A stretch of 64,000 bases of DNA from Nocardia rhamnosiphila NBRC 108938 (GTDB lineage Bacteria; Actinomycetota; Actinomycetes; Mycobacteriales; Mycobacteriaceae): positions 124,001 through 188,000 of the forward strand of contig NZ_JOAJ01000005.1 in assembly GCF_000720425.1 (NCBI RefSeq), read 5' to 3'. The position numbers were made by a program, and so were the translations under genes. Positions 8,743 through 16,993 of this stretch are shown one piece after another. Each line of letters begins with the position of its first letter. Position 1 is the first letter of the stretch. The notes under the pieces are model-generated. The model was not told the origin of the DNA. It made no database searches and saw nothing but the letters and a program-made list of their open reading frames with translations.

Positions 8743-8758
8743 CTACGACACGTCGTAG
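8743..8758. promoter_or_regulatory. Perfect palindrome upstream of cydA
   Basis: CTACGAC-AC-GTCGTAG is a 7-bp perfect inverted repeat with a 2-bp centre, 16 bp before the cydA start and just 5' of its ribosome-binding site. Its size and symmetry suit a dimeric repressor. The overall TAC...GTA form recalls BlaI/CopY-family sites. No Rex-type (TTGTGAA...TTCACAA) site is seen. The regulator is not encoded nearby. Confidence 0.6.
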
Positions 8759-8774
8759 TAACAGGAGGCTCGGT

Positions 8775-10238
8775 GTGGACGCTCTGGATGTCTCGCGATG
8801 GCAATTCGGCATCACGACCGTCTACCACTTCTTGTTCGTACCCCTGACGATCGGCCTCGCGCCGCTCGTCGCGGGAATGCAGACGGCCTGGGTCGTCACC
8901 GGCAAGGAGCACTGGTACCGGCTCACCAAATTCTTCGGGAAACTCTTCCTCATCAATTTCGCGCTGGGCGTCGCCACCGGAATCGTGCAGGAATTCCAGT
9001 TCGGAATGAACTGGAGCGAATACTCCCGATTCGTCGGCGACGTATTCGGCGCACCGCTGGCACTGGAAGGCCTCGTGGCCTTCTTCATGGAATCCACATT
9101 CATCGGACTGTGGATATTCGGCTGGTCGCGGCTGCCCAAACTCGTCCATCTCGGCACCATCTGGATGGTGGCGATCGGCGTCAACGCCTCCGCGTACTTC
9201 ATCATCGCGGCCAATTCCTTCATGCAGCACCCGGTGGGTGCCCGGTACAACCCGGAGACCGGGCGTGCCGAACTGTCCAGCATCACCGAACTGCTCACCA
9301 ACAACACCGCGCTGGCCGCCTTCCCTCACGTGGTCGCGGGATCGTTCCTCACCGCGGGCACCTTCGTCGCCGGAATCGCGGGCTGGTGGATGGTCCGCAA
9401 GGCGCGCAGCGGCGATACCGGTGAACTCGCCGAGGCGCGCACCGTGTGGCGCCCGGCGGCCCGGGTCTCATTGCTGGTGGTGGTGGTCGCCGGCCTCGCG
9501 CTGGTCTACACCGGCGACGTCCAGGGCAAGCTGATGTTCGAGCAGCAGCCCATGAAGATGGCCTCGGCGGAATCGCTGTGCCATACCGAGACCGACCCGG
9601 ACTTCTCGATCCTCACGGTCGGCACGCACAACAACTGTGACAGCGTCACCCATGTGCTCGAGGTGCCGTTCGTGCTGCCCTGGCTGGCGGAGGGCAAGTT
9701 CACCGGGGTGGAGCTGGAGGGCGTCGTCGACCTGCAGCGCGCCTACAACGAGAAATTCGGGCCCGGCGACTACCGGCCCAACCTCTTCGTCACCTACTGG
9801 TCGTTCCGCGCCATGATCGGCCTCGCCGCCGGTTCCGCCCTGCTGGTCTTCGCCGGACTCTGGATGACCAGGCGCGGCCGGGTTCCGCATCAGCGCTGGT
9901 TCTCGTGGCTGAGCCTGCTCGCCATCCCGACCCCGTTCCTGGCCAACGCGGCCGGCTGGGTGTTCACCGAGATGGGCCGCCAGCCCTGGGTCGTGGTGCC
10001 CAACCCGACCGGTGACCAGGATCTGCGGCTGATGGTGCAGCAGGGCGTCTCCGATCACGCGGCCGCGACGGTATGGGTCTCGCTCATCACCTTCACGGTG
10101 GTCTACGGGCTGCTGGCCGTCGTGTGGTTCTACCTCATGCGGCGCTATGTGCTCGAGGGGCCGGAACGGCCGGCGGGCGAAACCGCGGCCGAGCCCGCGG
10201 AGAAACTCGTCGCCGAACAGCTTTCGTTCGCCTACTAG
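8775..10238 (+). CDS. cydA: Cytochrome bd ubiquinol/menaquinol oxidase subunit I
   Basis: CydA carries haems b558, b595 and d and forms the quinol-oxidising core of the high-affinity, proton-pump-independent terminal oxidase in the inner membrane. The 487-residue protein has about nine hydrophobic segments and begins with the conserved SRWQFGITTVYHFLFVPLTIG (His near residue 18 is the haem b595 ligand). EFQFGMNWSEYSRFVGDVFG and the GRQPW motif in TEMGRQPWVV are also present. The Q-loop is short, as in actinobacterial enzymes. The GTG start has AGGAGG 6 nt upstream. It is the first gene of cydABDC, and cydB follows after 9 bp. Confidence 0.97.
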   Translation: MDALDVSRWQFGITTVYHFLFVPLTIGLAPLVAGMQTAWVVTGKEHWYRLTKFFGKLFLINFALGVATGIVQEFQFGMNWSEYSRFVGDVFGAPLALEGLVAFFMESTFIGLWIFGWSRLPKLVHLGTIWMVAIGVNASAYFIIAANSFMQHPVGARYNPETGRAELSSITELLTNNTALAAFPHVVAGSFLTAGTFVAGIAGWWMVRKARSGDTGELAEARTVWRPAARVSLLVVVVAGLALVYTGDVQGKLMFEQQPMKMASAESLCHTETDPDFSILTVGTHNNCDSVTHVLEVPFVLPWLAEGKFTGVELEGVVDLQRAYNEKFGPGDYRPNLFVTYWSFRAMIGLAAGSALLVFAGLWMTRRGRVPHQRWFSWLSLLAIPTPFLANAAGWVFTEMGRQPWVVVPNPTGDQDLRLMVQQGVSDHAAATVWVSLITFTVVYGLLAVVWFYLMRRYVLEGPERPAGETAAEPAEKLVAEQLSFAY

Positions 10239-10247
10239 GAGCCGGGT

Positions 10248-11282
10248 ATGGGACTGCAGGAATTCTGGTTCGTACTGATCGGGGTGCTCTTCACCGGGTA
10301 TTTCGTGCTCGAGGGTTTCGATTTCGGAGTCGGCATGCTCATGCCGATCCTCGGCCGGGGCTCCGATACCCGCCGCCGCGTGGTACTGAACACCATCGGC
10401 CCGGTGTGGGACGGCAACGAGGTCTGGCTGATCACCGCCGGTGGCGCGCTGTTCGCCGCGTTCCCGGAGTGGTACGCGAGCATGTTCTCCGGTTTCTATC
10501 TGGCGTTGCTGCTGCTCCTGGTGGCATTGATCCTGCGCATCTGCGCGATCGAATACCGGGGCAAGATCGACGATCCGCGCTGGCGGGCGCGCTGCGACCT
10601 CGGTATCGGAATCGGTTCCTGGGTGCCCGCGCTGGCCTGGGGCTGGGTATTCGCCAATATCGTGCGCGGTGTGCCACTGGACGCCGACAAACAGTTCACC
10701 GGCGCCTTCGGCGAACTGTTCGGTCCGTACGCGCTCCTGGGCGCGCTCACCACCGGGCTGCTGTTCGCTTTGCACGGGGCGGTGTTCCTGGCGCTGAAAA
10801 CCGCCGGCGAAGTCCGCGACGACGCGCACCGCGCCGCCCGGCTGCTGCTGGTGCCCACGGCCCTGGTCGTCGCCGGCTTCGGCCTGTGGACCCAGTTCGC
10901 CTACGGATCCGCCTGGACCTGGATTCCGCTGGCGCTGGCCGTGTTCGGGTTGCTCGGCGGCGCCGCGGCGCTGCTGGCCGGGCGCGACGGATGGTCCTTC
11001 ACCGGGACCGCGCTCACGGTGCTGGCCGCCACCGCGCTGCTGTTCGGCGCGCTGTTCCCGGATGTGCTGCCCTCCACGATCGACCCGGCGTTCAACCTGA
11101 CCGTGGACAACGCCTCCTCGACCCCGTACACGCTGAAGGTGATGAGCTGGGCCGCGGTGATCGTGACCCCGGTGGTGCTGGGTTACCAGGCCTGGACCTA
11201 CTGGGTGTTCCGGAAACGCATTAGTGTCGAACACATCCCACCCGGAATCGGACTTCCACCCCGCGTTGTAACCGAGGAGTGA
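10248..11282 (+). CDS. cydB: Cytochrome bd oxidase subunit II
   Basis: CydB is the second membrane subunit of the bd oxidase and helps hold the haem b595/d site of CydA. The 344-residue protein has eight to nine hydrophobic helices. Family motifs are FWFVLIGVLFTGYFVLEGFDFGVG at the N-terminus, NTIGPVWDGNEVWLITAGGALFAAFP and the C-terminal NASSTPYTLKVMSW. AGGAG overlaps the cydA stop. cydD starts 4 bp after the cydB stop. Confidence 0.97.
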   Translation: MGLQEFWFVLIGVLFTGYFVLEGFDFGVGMLMPILGRGSDTRRRVVLNTIGPVWDGNEVWLITAGGALFAAFPEWYASMFSGFYLALLLLLVALILRICAIEYRGKIDDPRWRARCDLGIGIGSWVPALAWGWVFANIVRGVPLDADKQFTGAFGELFGPYALLGALTTGLLFALHGAVFLALKTAGEVRDDAHRAARLLLVPTALVVAGFGLWTQFAYGSAWTWIPLALAVFGLLGGAAALLAGRDGWSFTGTALTVLAATALLFGALFPDVLPSTIDPAFNLTVDNASSTPYTLKVMSWAAVIVTPVVLGYQAWTYWVFRKRISVEHIPPGIGLPPRVVTEE

Positions 11283-11286
11283 GCCA

Positions 11287-13344
11287 ATGGCCCGCCCGCC
11301 CGTGGACCCTCGCCTGTGGCGGTACGCGCGTTCGGCGCGGCGCTATCTCGCACTGAGCGTCGCCCTGTCGCTGGTGACTACGGTCAGCATCGCCTGCGCG
11401 GCCGTGCTGCTGGGGCGGGTGCTGGCCGGGGTGATCACCGACCCGGGCCGCCGCTCCCTCGGCTCGTGGACCACGGAACTGGTGCTGCTCGCACTCGCGC
11501 TCGGCGGGCGGGTACTGGCGGCGTGGTGGCAGTCGCGGATCGCGCACCGGGCCGGCGCCCGGGTCGTCACCGAACTCGAACAGGCGGTCCTCGCCGCGGG
11601 CGCCGGACTCCCGCCCCGGGAACTCGAAAGGCGGCGGACCGAGCTAGCGGTCGTGGTGGGCAGCGGCCTCAACGGTTTGCGTGCCTACCTGACCGGCTAT
11701 GTGCCCGCACTGCTGCTCGCGGTCCTCGTACCCCCGGTGATACTGACGGTGATCGCCGTCCACGACCTCACCTCGGCGGTGATCGTGGTGATCACCCTGC
11801 CACTGATCCCGATATTCATGGTCCTCATCGGCCTGCTCACCGAGGGCCGGGCCCGGGAGACACTCGCGGCCACCACGCGGCTCTCGGATCAACTCCTGGA
11901 CCTGTTCGCCGGTATGCCCACCCTGCGTGCCCTCGGCCGGGAGACAGGTGAGGCGACCGATATCCCCGGACGCACGATGAGCGGCCGCGTCCGGGAACTC
12001 GGCGAAACGCTGCACCGCCGCACCATGGCCGCACTGCGGATCGCGTTCCTGTCCTCGATGGTGCTCGAATTGCTGGCCACCCTGTCGGTCGCGCTGGTGG
12101 CGGTGGCGATCGGGATGCGCCTGGTGCACGGCGATATGAGCCTCTACGCCGGAATCGTCGCCCTGGTCCTCGCCCCGGAGGTCTACCTGCCGCTGCGGAC
12201 CGTGGGGGAACGTTTCCATGCCGCACAGGACGGTATGGCGGCGGCCGATAGGGCTTTCGCTGTGCTGGACCCCGCGGCCGGAGACACCGCGGATGCGATC
12301 GCCGCGCCGGACGCACAGAGCGAGAAAACACGCTTCCGGACCGGGGCGATCGCGGCCTCCGATACGGCGGCGCCCACGGCTTCCGGCACCGTGGCGACCC
12401 CGGTTTCCGGCACGGCGGTACCCCCGGCTTCCGGGACAGCGGCTCGCCAGGTTTCCGGCACGGCGGTGACCTCGGGTTCCGGGACAGCGGCGAGCCGGGA
12501 TCCGGGCACGGCGACGAGCCCGGCCTCCGGTACCGCGGTGACCGGCACGGCGGCTGGCGTGACCTCGGCTTCCGGCGCCGTGGCGACCCCGCCTTCCGGC
12601 GGTGCGGTGAACGTCGACGGAACACGGCACCACCGGGCCGGCTCCCCGGGCGAGGGCGTCGTCGAACTGTGTGACCTGACAGTCGATTCCAGGGACGGTG
12701 CGGCGCCGGACGGTTTGCACGCCGTATTCCGCCCCGGCGCCGTCACCGCGCTGACCGGGCCGAACGGCTCGGGGAAATCGACCGCGCTGCAGGCGATCCT
12801 GGGGTTGATCGAACCCACCCGCGGGGCGGTGCTCGCCGACGGCGTCGATATCCGGGAGATCCCGGCCGAACAGTGGTGGGCGCGGCTGGCCTGGCTCCCG
12901 CAGCGGCCGGTACTGGTCCCGGGAACCCTCCGGGAAAATCTCGAGCTGCTCGGTGCCACCGTGGCCGGACCGGCGCGCCGCGGCCCGGCCCGGGTGCTCA
13001 GCGAACTGGACGCCGCCTGTGCCGTAACCGGTTTCGATGCCGTGCTCGAGGCGCTGCCCGCCGGATGGGATACCGTGGTCGGGTCCGGGGGGATCGGACT
13101 ATCCCTCGGCCAACGGCAGCGGCTCGCGCTGACCCGGGTACTGGCCGCGGATCGCCCGATCCTGTTGTTGGACGAACCGACCGCCCATCTGGACGCCGAC
13201 AGCGAAGTCGCGGTGGCGGCGGCCCTCACCACACTGGCGCGTACCGGCGCGACCGTGGTCGTGGTCGCCCACCGACCGGCCCTACTGTCCGCAGCCGACG
13301 AGATCGTCGCGGTACCGACGACCTGCCCCCGAATGTTGCGATGA
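11287..13344 (+). CDS. cydD: ABC transporter CydD, cytochrome bd assembly
   Basis: CydD pairs with CydC in an inner-membrane ABC exporter needed to assemble cytochrome bd; in E. coli it exports thiols or binds haem. The 685-residue protein has an N-terminal six-helix domain (about 15-305) and a C-terminal ATPase with Walker A GPNGSGKST, the signature LSLGQRQRLAL and Walker B ILLLDEPTAHLDAD. Between them, at about residues 345-440, lies an unusual low-complexity linker built from SGTA-containing 8-residue repeats, so the protein is longer than typical CydD. The last bases overlap the cydC start (ATGA). Confidence 0.94.
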   Translation: MARPPVDPRLWRYARSARRYLALSVALSLVTTVSIACAAVLLGRVLAGVITDPGRRSLGSWTTELVLLALALGGRVLAAWWQSRIAHRAGARVVTELEQAVLAAGAGLPPRELERRRTELAVVVGSGLNGLRAYLTGYVPALLLAVLVPPVILTVIAVHDLTSAVIVVITLPLIPIFMVLIGLLTEGRARETLAATTRLSDQLLDLFAGMPTLRALGRETGEATDIPGRTMSGRVRELGETLHRRTMAALRIAFLSSMVLELLATLSVALVAVAIGMRLVHGDMSLYAGIVALVLAPEVYLPLRTVGERFHAAQDGMAAADRAFAVLDPAAGDTADAIAAPDAQSEKTRFRTGAIAASDTAAPTASGTVATPVSGTAVPPASGTAARQVSGTAVTSGSGTAASRDPGTATSPASGTAVTGTAAGVTSASGAVATPPSGGAVNVDGTRHHRAGSPGEGVVELCDLTVDSRDGAAPDGLHAVFRPGAVTALTGPNGSGKSTALQAILGLIEPTRGAVLADGVDIREIPAEQWWARLAWLPQRPVLVPGTLRENLELLGATVAGPARRGPARVLSELDAACAVTGFDAVLEALPAGWDTVVGSGGIGLSLGQRQRLALTRVLAADRPILLLDEPTAHLDADSEVAVAAALTTLARTGATVVVVAHRPALLSAADEIVAVPTTCPRMLR
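12381..12548 (+). repeat. 24-bp tandem repeat inside cydD
   Basis: About seven imperfect copies of a 24-bp unit beginning TTCCGGCACGGCGGT encode the octapeptide pattern SGTAxxxx. The repeat is in frame, so copy-number changes would lengthen or shorten the linker between the membrane and ATPase domains without breaking the gene. It behaves like a VNTR. Confidence 0.85.
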
Positions 13345-15260
13345 GCTCTCGAACCGAAACCACCCGTCCTCCGCACCGCCGGTCCCGCGCGGGCCGCCGC
13401 CGGGCCCGGATGCGGCTGCTGCTGCGCGATACCCACCAGATGTGGGATCTGTTGGAGGTGTCCCGCCGGCGGCTGGCGTTCGCGACCGGGTGGGGCGTGC
13501 TGGCCCTGGGCAGTGCGCTGGGTCTCGCCGCGCTCGCTGCCTGGCTGATCGCCCGGGCCTGGCAGATGCCGCCGGTACTGGACCTCACCGTCGCGGTGGT
13601 CGCGGTGCGGGCACTGGGTATATCGCGCGGTGTCTGCCGGTATCTGGAGCGGCTCGCCACCCACGACGTCGCCTTGCGCTCGATGACCGCCGCCCGCACC
13701 TCGGTGTACCGGGCCCTGGCCCGCGCGCCCCTGTGGCTGACCCGCCGCGCCGATATCCCCGCAATCGCGGCGGGCGGGCCCACCGCCCCCACCGCGCCGG
13801 GTGGCCCCGGGGTGCCCGGCCGGCTGCGGCGCGGGGATGTGCTGGTGCGGGTCGGCACCGATATCGACGATCTCGGGGCGGTGGTGGTCCGGACTTTCGT
13901 CCCGGTCGCGGTGGCGCTGGTGCTGGCAGTGGCGGCAGTGGGGTTACTGGCCTGCATTTCGCCACCGGCCGCCGGGGTGCTGGCAGCGGCACTGGCCTTC
14001 TCCGGAATCGTCGCGCCCTGGATGTCGGCTCGCGCCGCGGCCGCCGCCGAACGGTCGGCGCGCGCGGATCGCGCCGAATTCGCCGCGCACGCCCTCACCG
14101 TGCTCGACCATGCCGCGGAACTGCGGGTCGCCGGGAGGCTGGAGTCCGCGCTGGACACCGCGGCGGCGGCGAACCGGCGGGCGCTGGCCGCCGAGGACCG
14201 GGCCGCGGGCCGCAATGCCTGGGCGGCGGCGGCGATACCGCTGGCCACCGGCGTGACCGTGCTCGCCGCCCTGCTCATCGGCATCATCGTCTACGGTCCC
14301 GGCGGGGGTACGCCGGGCGCGATGACCCCGATGGCGCTGGCCGTACTGGTGCTGCTCCCGCTGTCCGCCTTCGAGGCGACCGGCCCGCTGCCGGCCGCCG
14401 CCCAAACCGTCACCGTCGCGCGGGCCGCCCTGCACCGATTGCGGGCGGTATCGCCCGACCACCGCCCGGAGCCCCTCGAAAAGGACGACGAACCCGCCGC
14501 GGGCCCCACCGGCGGAGCGCCGCGGGTCACCGGCACCCGCAAACGGTTCGGTACCGGCGGCTACCCGCATCCGTTCCCCTACGCCGACAGCCGCGCCGAC
14601 GGAGTCGTCATCGGCTGGGTGGGCGATGGGCAGTGGCAGATCCCGGAACGTCCGCAGGCATCCCGGGTCGTGGTGGTCGGGCCCAGTGGTGCCGGGAAAA
14701 CCACCCTGCTGATGGCCTGGGCCGGTCTTTTCGACGATCCGGACGACCAGGTGCGGTTCTTCGCCGAGGACGCCCATCTGTTCGGTACCAGCGTGCTGGA
14801 GAACCTGCGGGTGGCCCGCGGCGATCTCGACGCCGCGACCGCCGAGCGGGCGCTGCGGACGGTCGGCCTGGGGGACTGGCTGGCCGGCTTGCCCGACGGC
14901 GTGCACACCGACCTGCCGGGCGGGGCCGCCGCGGTCTCGGGCGGTCAGCGCCGCCGCATCCTTCTCGCCCGAGCCCTGGTGTCGCCCGCCCGTGCGCTCC
15001 TGTTGGACGAACCCACCGAACACCTCGACGCCGTGGCCGGCGCACAGCTTTTGCGGGATCTGCTCGATATCGACAGCGGCCTGGTCGCGGCCGACCGCGA
15101 TGTGGTGGTGGTCACACATCAGCTACCGGCCGGGCACCGCGCCGGCCTGGTGATCACCGTCGATGAATCGGGCCAGGTCCGGGCCGCTTTCGCCGACGGG
15201 AAAGCGACCCGTTACGCCCTCGACGAAATTCCGTTGCCGACTACCACCGGTGGTGGCTAA
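13341..15260 (+). CDS. cydC: ABC transporter CydC, cytochrome bd assembly
   Basis: CydC is the partner half-transporter of CydD. The 639-residue protein starts at the ATG overlapping the cydD stop. An Arg-rich cytoplasmic N-terminus (RRSRAGRRRARMRLLLRD) leads into the membrane domain. The ATPase has Walker A GPSGAGKTTLLM, signature VSGGQRRRILLAR and Walker B ALLLDEPTEHLDA. A Pro/Gly insert (PTAPTAPGGPGVPGRLRRGD, about residues 150-170) lies in the membrane domain. The H-loop histidine is in VVVVTHQLPAGH. It is the last gene of the cyd operon. Confidence 0.94.
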   Translation: MSSRTETTRPPHRRSRAGRRRARMRLLLRDTHQMWDLLEVSRRRLAFATGWGVLALGSALGLAALAAWLIARAWQMPPVLDLTVAVVAVRALGISRGVCRYLERLATHDVALRSMTAARTSVYRALARAPLWLTRRADIPAIAAGGPTAPTAPGGPGVPGRLRRGDVLVRVGTDIDDLGAVVVRTFVPVAVALVLAVAAVGLLACISPPAAGVLAAALAFSGIVAPWMSARAAAAAERSARADRAEFAAHALTVLDHAAELRVAGRLESALDTAAAANRRALAAEDRAAGRNAWAAAAIPLATGVTVLAALLIGIIVYGPGGGTPGAMTPMALAVLVLLPLSAFEATGPLPAAAQTVTVARAALHRLRAVSPDHRPEPLEKDDEPAAGPTGGAPRVTGTRKRFGTGGYPHPFPYADSRADGVVIGWVGDGQWQIPERPQASRVVVVGPSGAGKTTLLMAWAGLFDDPDDQVRFFAEDAHLFGTSVLENLRVARGDLDAATAERALRTVGLGDWLAGLPDGVHTDLPGGAAAVSGGQRRRILLARALVSPARALLLDEPTEHLDAVAGAQLLRDLLDIDSGLVAADRDVVVVTHQLPAGHRAGLVITVDESGQVRAAFADGKATRYALDEIPLPTTTGGG

Positions 15261-15270
15261 GTTCGGAGTT

Positions 15271-15405
15271 ACACAAGGAAGGAGGTGATCCCAAGAATGG
15301 AAATTCTCAGGACGCGTGAGGTGGCTGCCAGCTGAGCGCTGTAGCCGGCTGTCCTTTCGGATTCCGATCGCTACAGAGCTGAGCGAATCCACGGCAGCCA
15401 CCCGG
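15271..15405 (+). ncRNA. Candidate structured RNA with a 12-codon ORF, downstream of cydC
   Basis: Downstream of cydC, AAGGAGGTGATCC (15279-15291) is a 13-nt perfect complement of the usual 16S rRNA 3' end. It is followed by ATG at 15297 and a 12-codon ORF. The last codons of that ORF (GGTGGCTGCC, 15320-15329) pair perfectly with GGCAGCCACC (15393-15402). Nested inside, CTGTAGC (15339-15345) pairs with GCTACAG (15370-15376), and AGCTGAGCG occurs twice. No rightward gene follows for more than 4 kb, so this is not an ordinary leader. I do not recognise it as a known RNA family. Confidence 0.5.
15297..15335 (+). CDS. 12-residue ORF (MEILRTREVAAS) with an extreme Shine-Dalgarno
   Basis: The ORF has ATG, 12 codons and TGA. 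GGAGG is 11 nt upstream, inside a 13-nt match to the 16S rRNA tail. The 3' third of the ORF is one arm of a 10-bp stem, so translation would melt the hairpin. The tiny size argues for a regulatory or ribosome-trapping role rather than a functional peptide, but this is inference. The interval 15406-15528 after it holds only short GC-rich hairpins. Confidence 0.4.
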   Translation: MEILRTREVAAS

Positions 15406-15528
15406 CCCCCGAGTCCCCGATCCGTCCGATCGGGATCGGCCGCGAGACCCACCGGTATTCACACCACGGGCCCGCGCCGATACGGCTCGGGGGTCGTTCT
15501 GTATCCGGGGACCCCCGCGGCGCCGGGG

Positions 15529-16272
15529 TCAGCCGATATAGCGCTGCAGCCGTGCGGACAGGCGCGGCTGCAGCGGACCATCGGCCACCACACGCTCCTC
15601 CACATAGGCCAGATCGCCGCCCTCGACGATTCCGTACAGACGTTTGGCGCCGCCCACCACCGCGCCGGTCTGGCTGCGGATCACCACATCGGTGGCCAGT
15701 TCCCAGGAGGCCTGGGTGAGTGCGGTGCCGTAGAAGAGTTCGACGATTCCGGTGCTGTGGGTGAGCAGCAGTTCCAGCACCTCGTCGCTGCCGTCGATCC
15801 CGACCCGCCAGAATCCGGTCTCACGCAGGTCCGGTCCGCCGTAGCTGCCGTCGGATTCGACGAACCAGGACCGCGAATCCCAGCTCAGATAGTCGCCGCC
15901 GTCGTGGGAGACCACGATCTGCTGCCCGAAGCGATAGTCCCCGCGCTCGGGGTTGTTGCCCTCACCCTCACCGCGCCAGACGCCGACCATCGGCAGCAGC
16001 GCCAGCATGGCCGGATTCAGGTCCGGGCCGAGGCGTAGATTCGCCGTATCGTCGGGAAGCGGGAGGTCCGGAAGCACCGGGATGTTGCGGCCGGCGGTCG
16101 CCTTGGCGCGTTCGACCGCGTCGGCCACCGCCCGGTCGCCGCTCAGCGACGACGGAGCATCGGCCGGACGGCCGTTACCGTTCTGGCCGTGGGTATCGGC
16201 CGGAGGCCTTCCGTTGCTGTTGTCGCTCGCTCGCTCGGCCGGATCGGAACCTTCGCTCGCGAGACCGCTCAT
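15529..16272 (-). CDS. Nitrobindin-like beta-barrel protein lacking the haem His
   Basis: The 247-residue protein is the counterpart of Rv0813c, a fatty-acid-binding-protein-like barrel in the nitrobindin family. The family mark GVWRGEGEG (GxWxGxGxG) is present near residue 96. The C-terminal motif that in true nitrobindins carries the proximal haem ligand reads [15 protein letters not shown] here, with Arg where His is expected, so haem binding is doubtful. A 75-residue Gly/Asn/Asp/Pro-rich, probably disordered N-terminal region precedes the barrel. The ATG start overlaps the stop of the membrane microprotein (ATGA), implying coupled translation. The ligand is unknown. Confidence 0.85.
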   Translation of the reverse strand: MSGLASEGSDPAERASDNSNGRPPADTHGQNGNGRPADAPSSLSGDRAVADAVERAKATAGRNIPVLPDLPLPDDTANLRLGPDLNPAMLALLPMVGVWRGEGEGNNPERGDYRFGQQIVVSHDGGDYLSWDSRSWFVESDGSYGGPDLRETGFWRVGIDGSDEVLELLLTHSTGIVELFYGTALTQASWELATDVVIRSQTGAVVGGAKRLYGIVEGGDLAYVEERVVADGPLQPRLSARLQRYIG

Positions 16273-16364
16273 GATTCGGTGAACAGCCGGTAGAAGACGT
16301 ACAGGCCGAACCATCCGATGAGGATCGATACGGCGATCAGCAGAATCTCGAAGAAGAGGACCAC
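16269..16364 (-). CDS. 31-residue single-pass membrane microprotein
   Basis: This small frame runs from GTG at 16364 to TGA at 16269, overlapping the ATG of the nitrobindin-like gene. The product is almost entirely one hydrophobic helix, [18 protein letters not shown], followed by RLFTES. TAGAAT lies 6 nt before the GTG, matching a leaderless promoter, so this ORF is likely the first cistron of the transcript. Function unknown. It may anchor or couple to the downstream barrel protein. Confidence 0.65.
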   Translation of the reverse strand: MVLFFEILLIAVSILIGWFGLYVFYRLFTES

Positions 16365-16371
16365 AGACCGA

Positions 16372-16628
16372 TTCTATTGCCCCGCCTCCGCCGGGGCGGG
16401 ACGGGGCCCTCGTGACTCCGGCCACGACTGCCGATCATTCGAGGTGGGCAAAGGGATCGCGTGGTCGTGCGCCGTGAACGGTCCCGGATGGGCGCACCGC
16501 GCGGTCGATACCCGCGTGTCGCCCCCTCCGGGATGGACTGCGGCACGCGCTCCGGGCCCGATCTGGATTGCCGCCTTCGATAGTGCGCGGCAGCGGCGTG
16601 TTCGGTGAAGTAGCGGGCGGGAAACGGA
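16372..16628. other. Gap with no recognised gene
   Basis: This stretch lies between the microprotein promoter and the terminator of the sulfur operon. It has no open frame with a convincing start and no clear repeat or RNA gene. Confidence 0.5.
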
Positions 16629-16671
16629 ACGGCCCGGGATACACCCTGCGAGAGGGCGTATCCCGGGCCGT
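16629..16671 (-). terminator. Terminator of the sulfurtransferase operon
   Basis: ACGGCCCGGGATAC and GTATCCCGGGCCGT form a perfect 14-bp stem just past the DUF1416 stop. The stem is very stable and lacks a long T-run. Confidence 0.75.
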
Positions 16672-16682
16672 GCGGTCCCGTC

Positions 16683-16988
16683 CTACTTCGAGACGGCGAC
16701 GTCCAGGTTGTGGATGCCCGGGCCGTCGGGGCGGAGTTCGGCCGTGCCGTTGCCCGCCGAGGAGAGCGCGCGCAGCGTCCAGGTGCCCGGCGCCGCGAAG
16801 AAACGGAAGTCACCGGTGCCCGAGGCGACGACCTCGGCGGTGAAATCCCCGTTACCGTCCAGCAGTCGCACGAAGGCGCCCGCCACCGGCTCGCCGTCCG
16901 TGGCCAGAACCCGGCCGGTGATGACCGTTTCCTTCTCCACATCGACCCCGGCCGGAATGGCCTGGCCCTGGGTAGGTGCTGCACACAT
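16683..16988 (-). CDS. sseC: DUF1416 (SseC-like) protein
   Basis: The 101-residue protein is the counterpart of Rv0814c (sseC2) and always accompanies the CysA-type sulfurtransferase in mycobacteria. It has a carboxypeptidase-regulatory-like beta-sandwich pattern (VITGRVLATDGEPVAGAFVRL) and an N-terminal MCAAPTQGQAIPAGVD with one cysteine. The start lies 5 bp after the sulfurtransferase stop, so the two are co-transcribed. A role in sulfur metabolism is inferred from context only. Confidence 0.9.
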   Translation of the reverse strand: MCAAPTQGQAIPAGVDVEKETVITGRVLATDGEPVAGAFVRLLDGNGDFTAEVVASGTGDFRFFAAPGTWTLRALSSAGNGTAELRPDGPGIHNLDVAVSK

Positions 16989-16993
16989 GCTGG

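Noticed and set aside
8650..8847. 66-codon ORF with CTYC ahead of and into cydA
   Set aside because: It overlaps the cydA start in another frame, contains the palindrome, has no ribosome site and resembles nothing known to me.
9468..11234. 588-codon minus-strand frame across cydA and cydB
   Set aside because: It lies opposite two conserved membrane-protein genes. Its His/Gln/Arg-rich composition is typical of antisense translation.
15279..15291. Fragment of a 16S rRNA gene
   Set aside because: The 13 nt match the complement of the 16S tail but no further rRNA sequence flanks them. An extreme Shine-Dalgarno explains it better.
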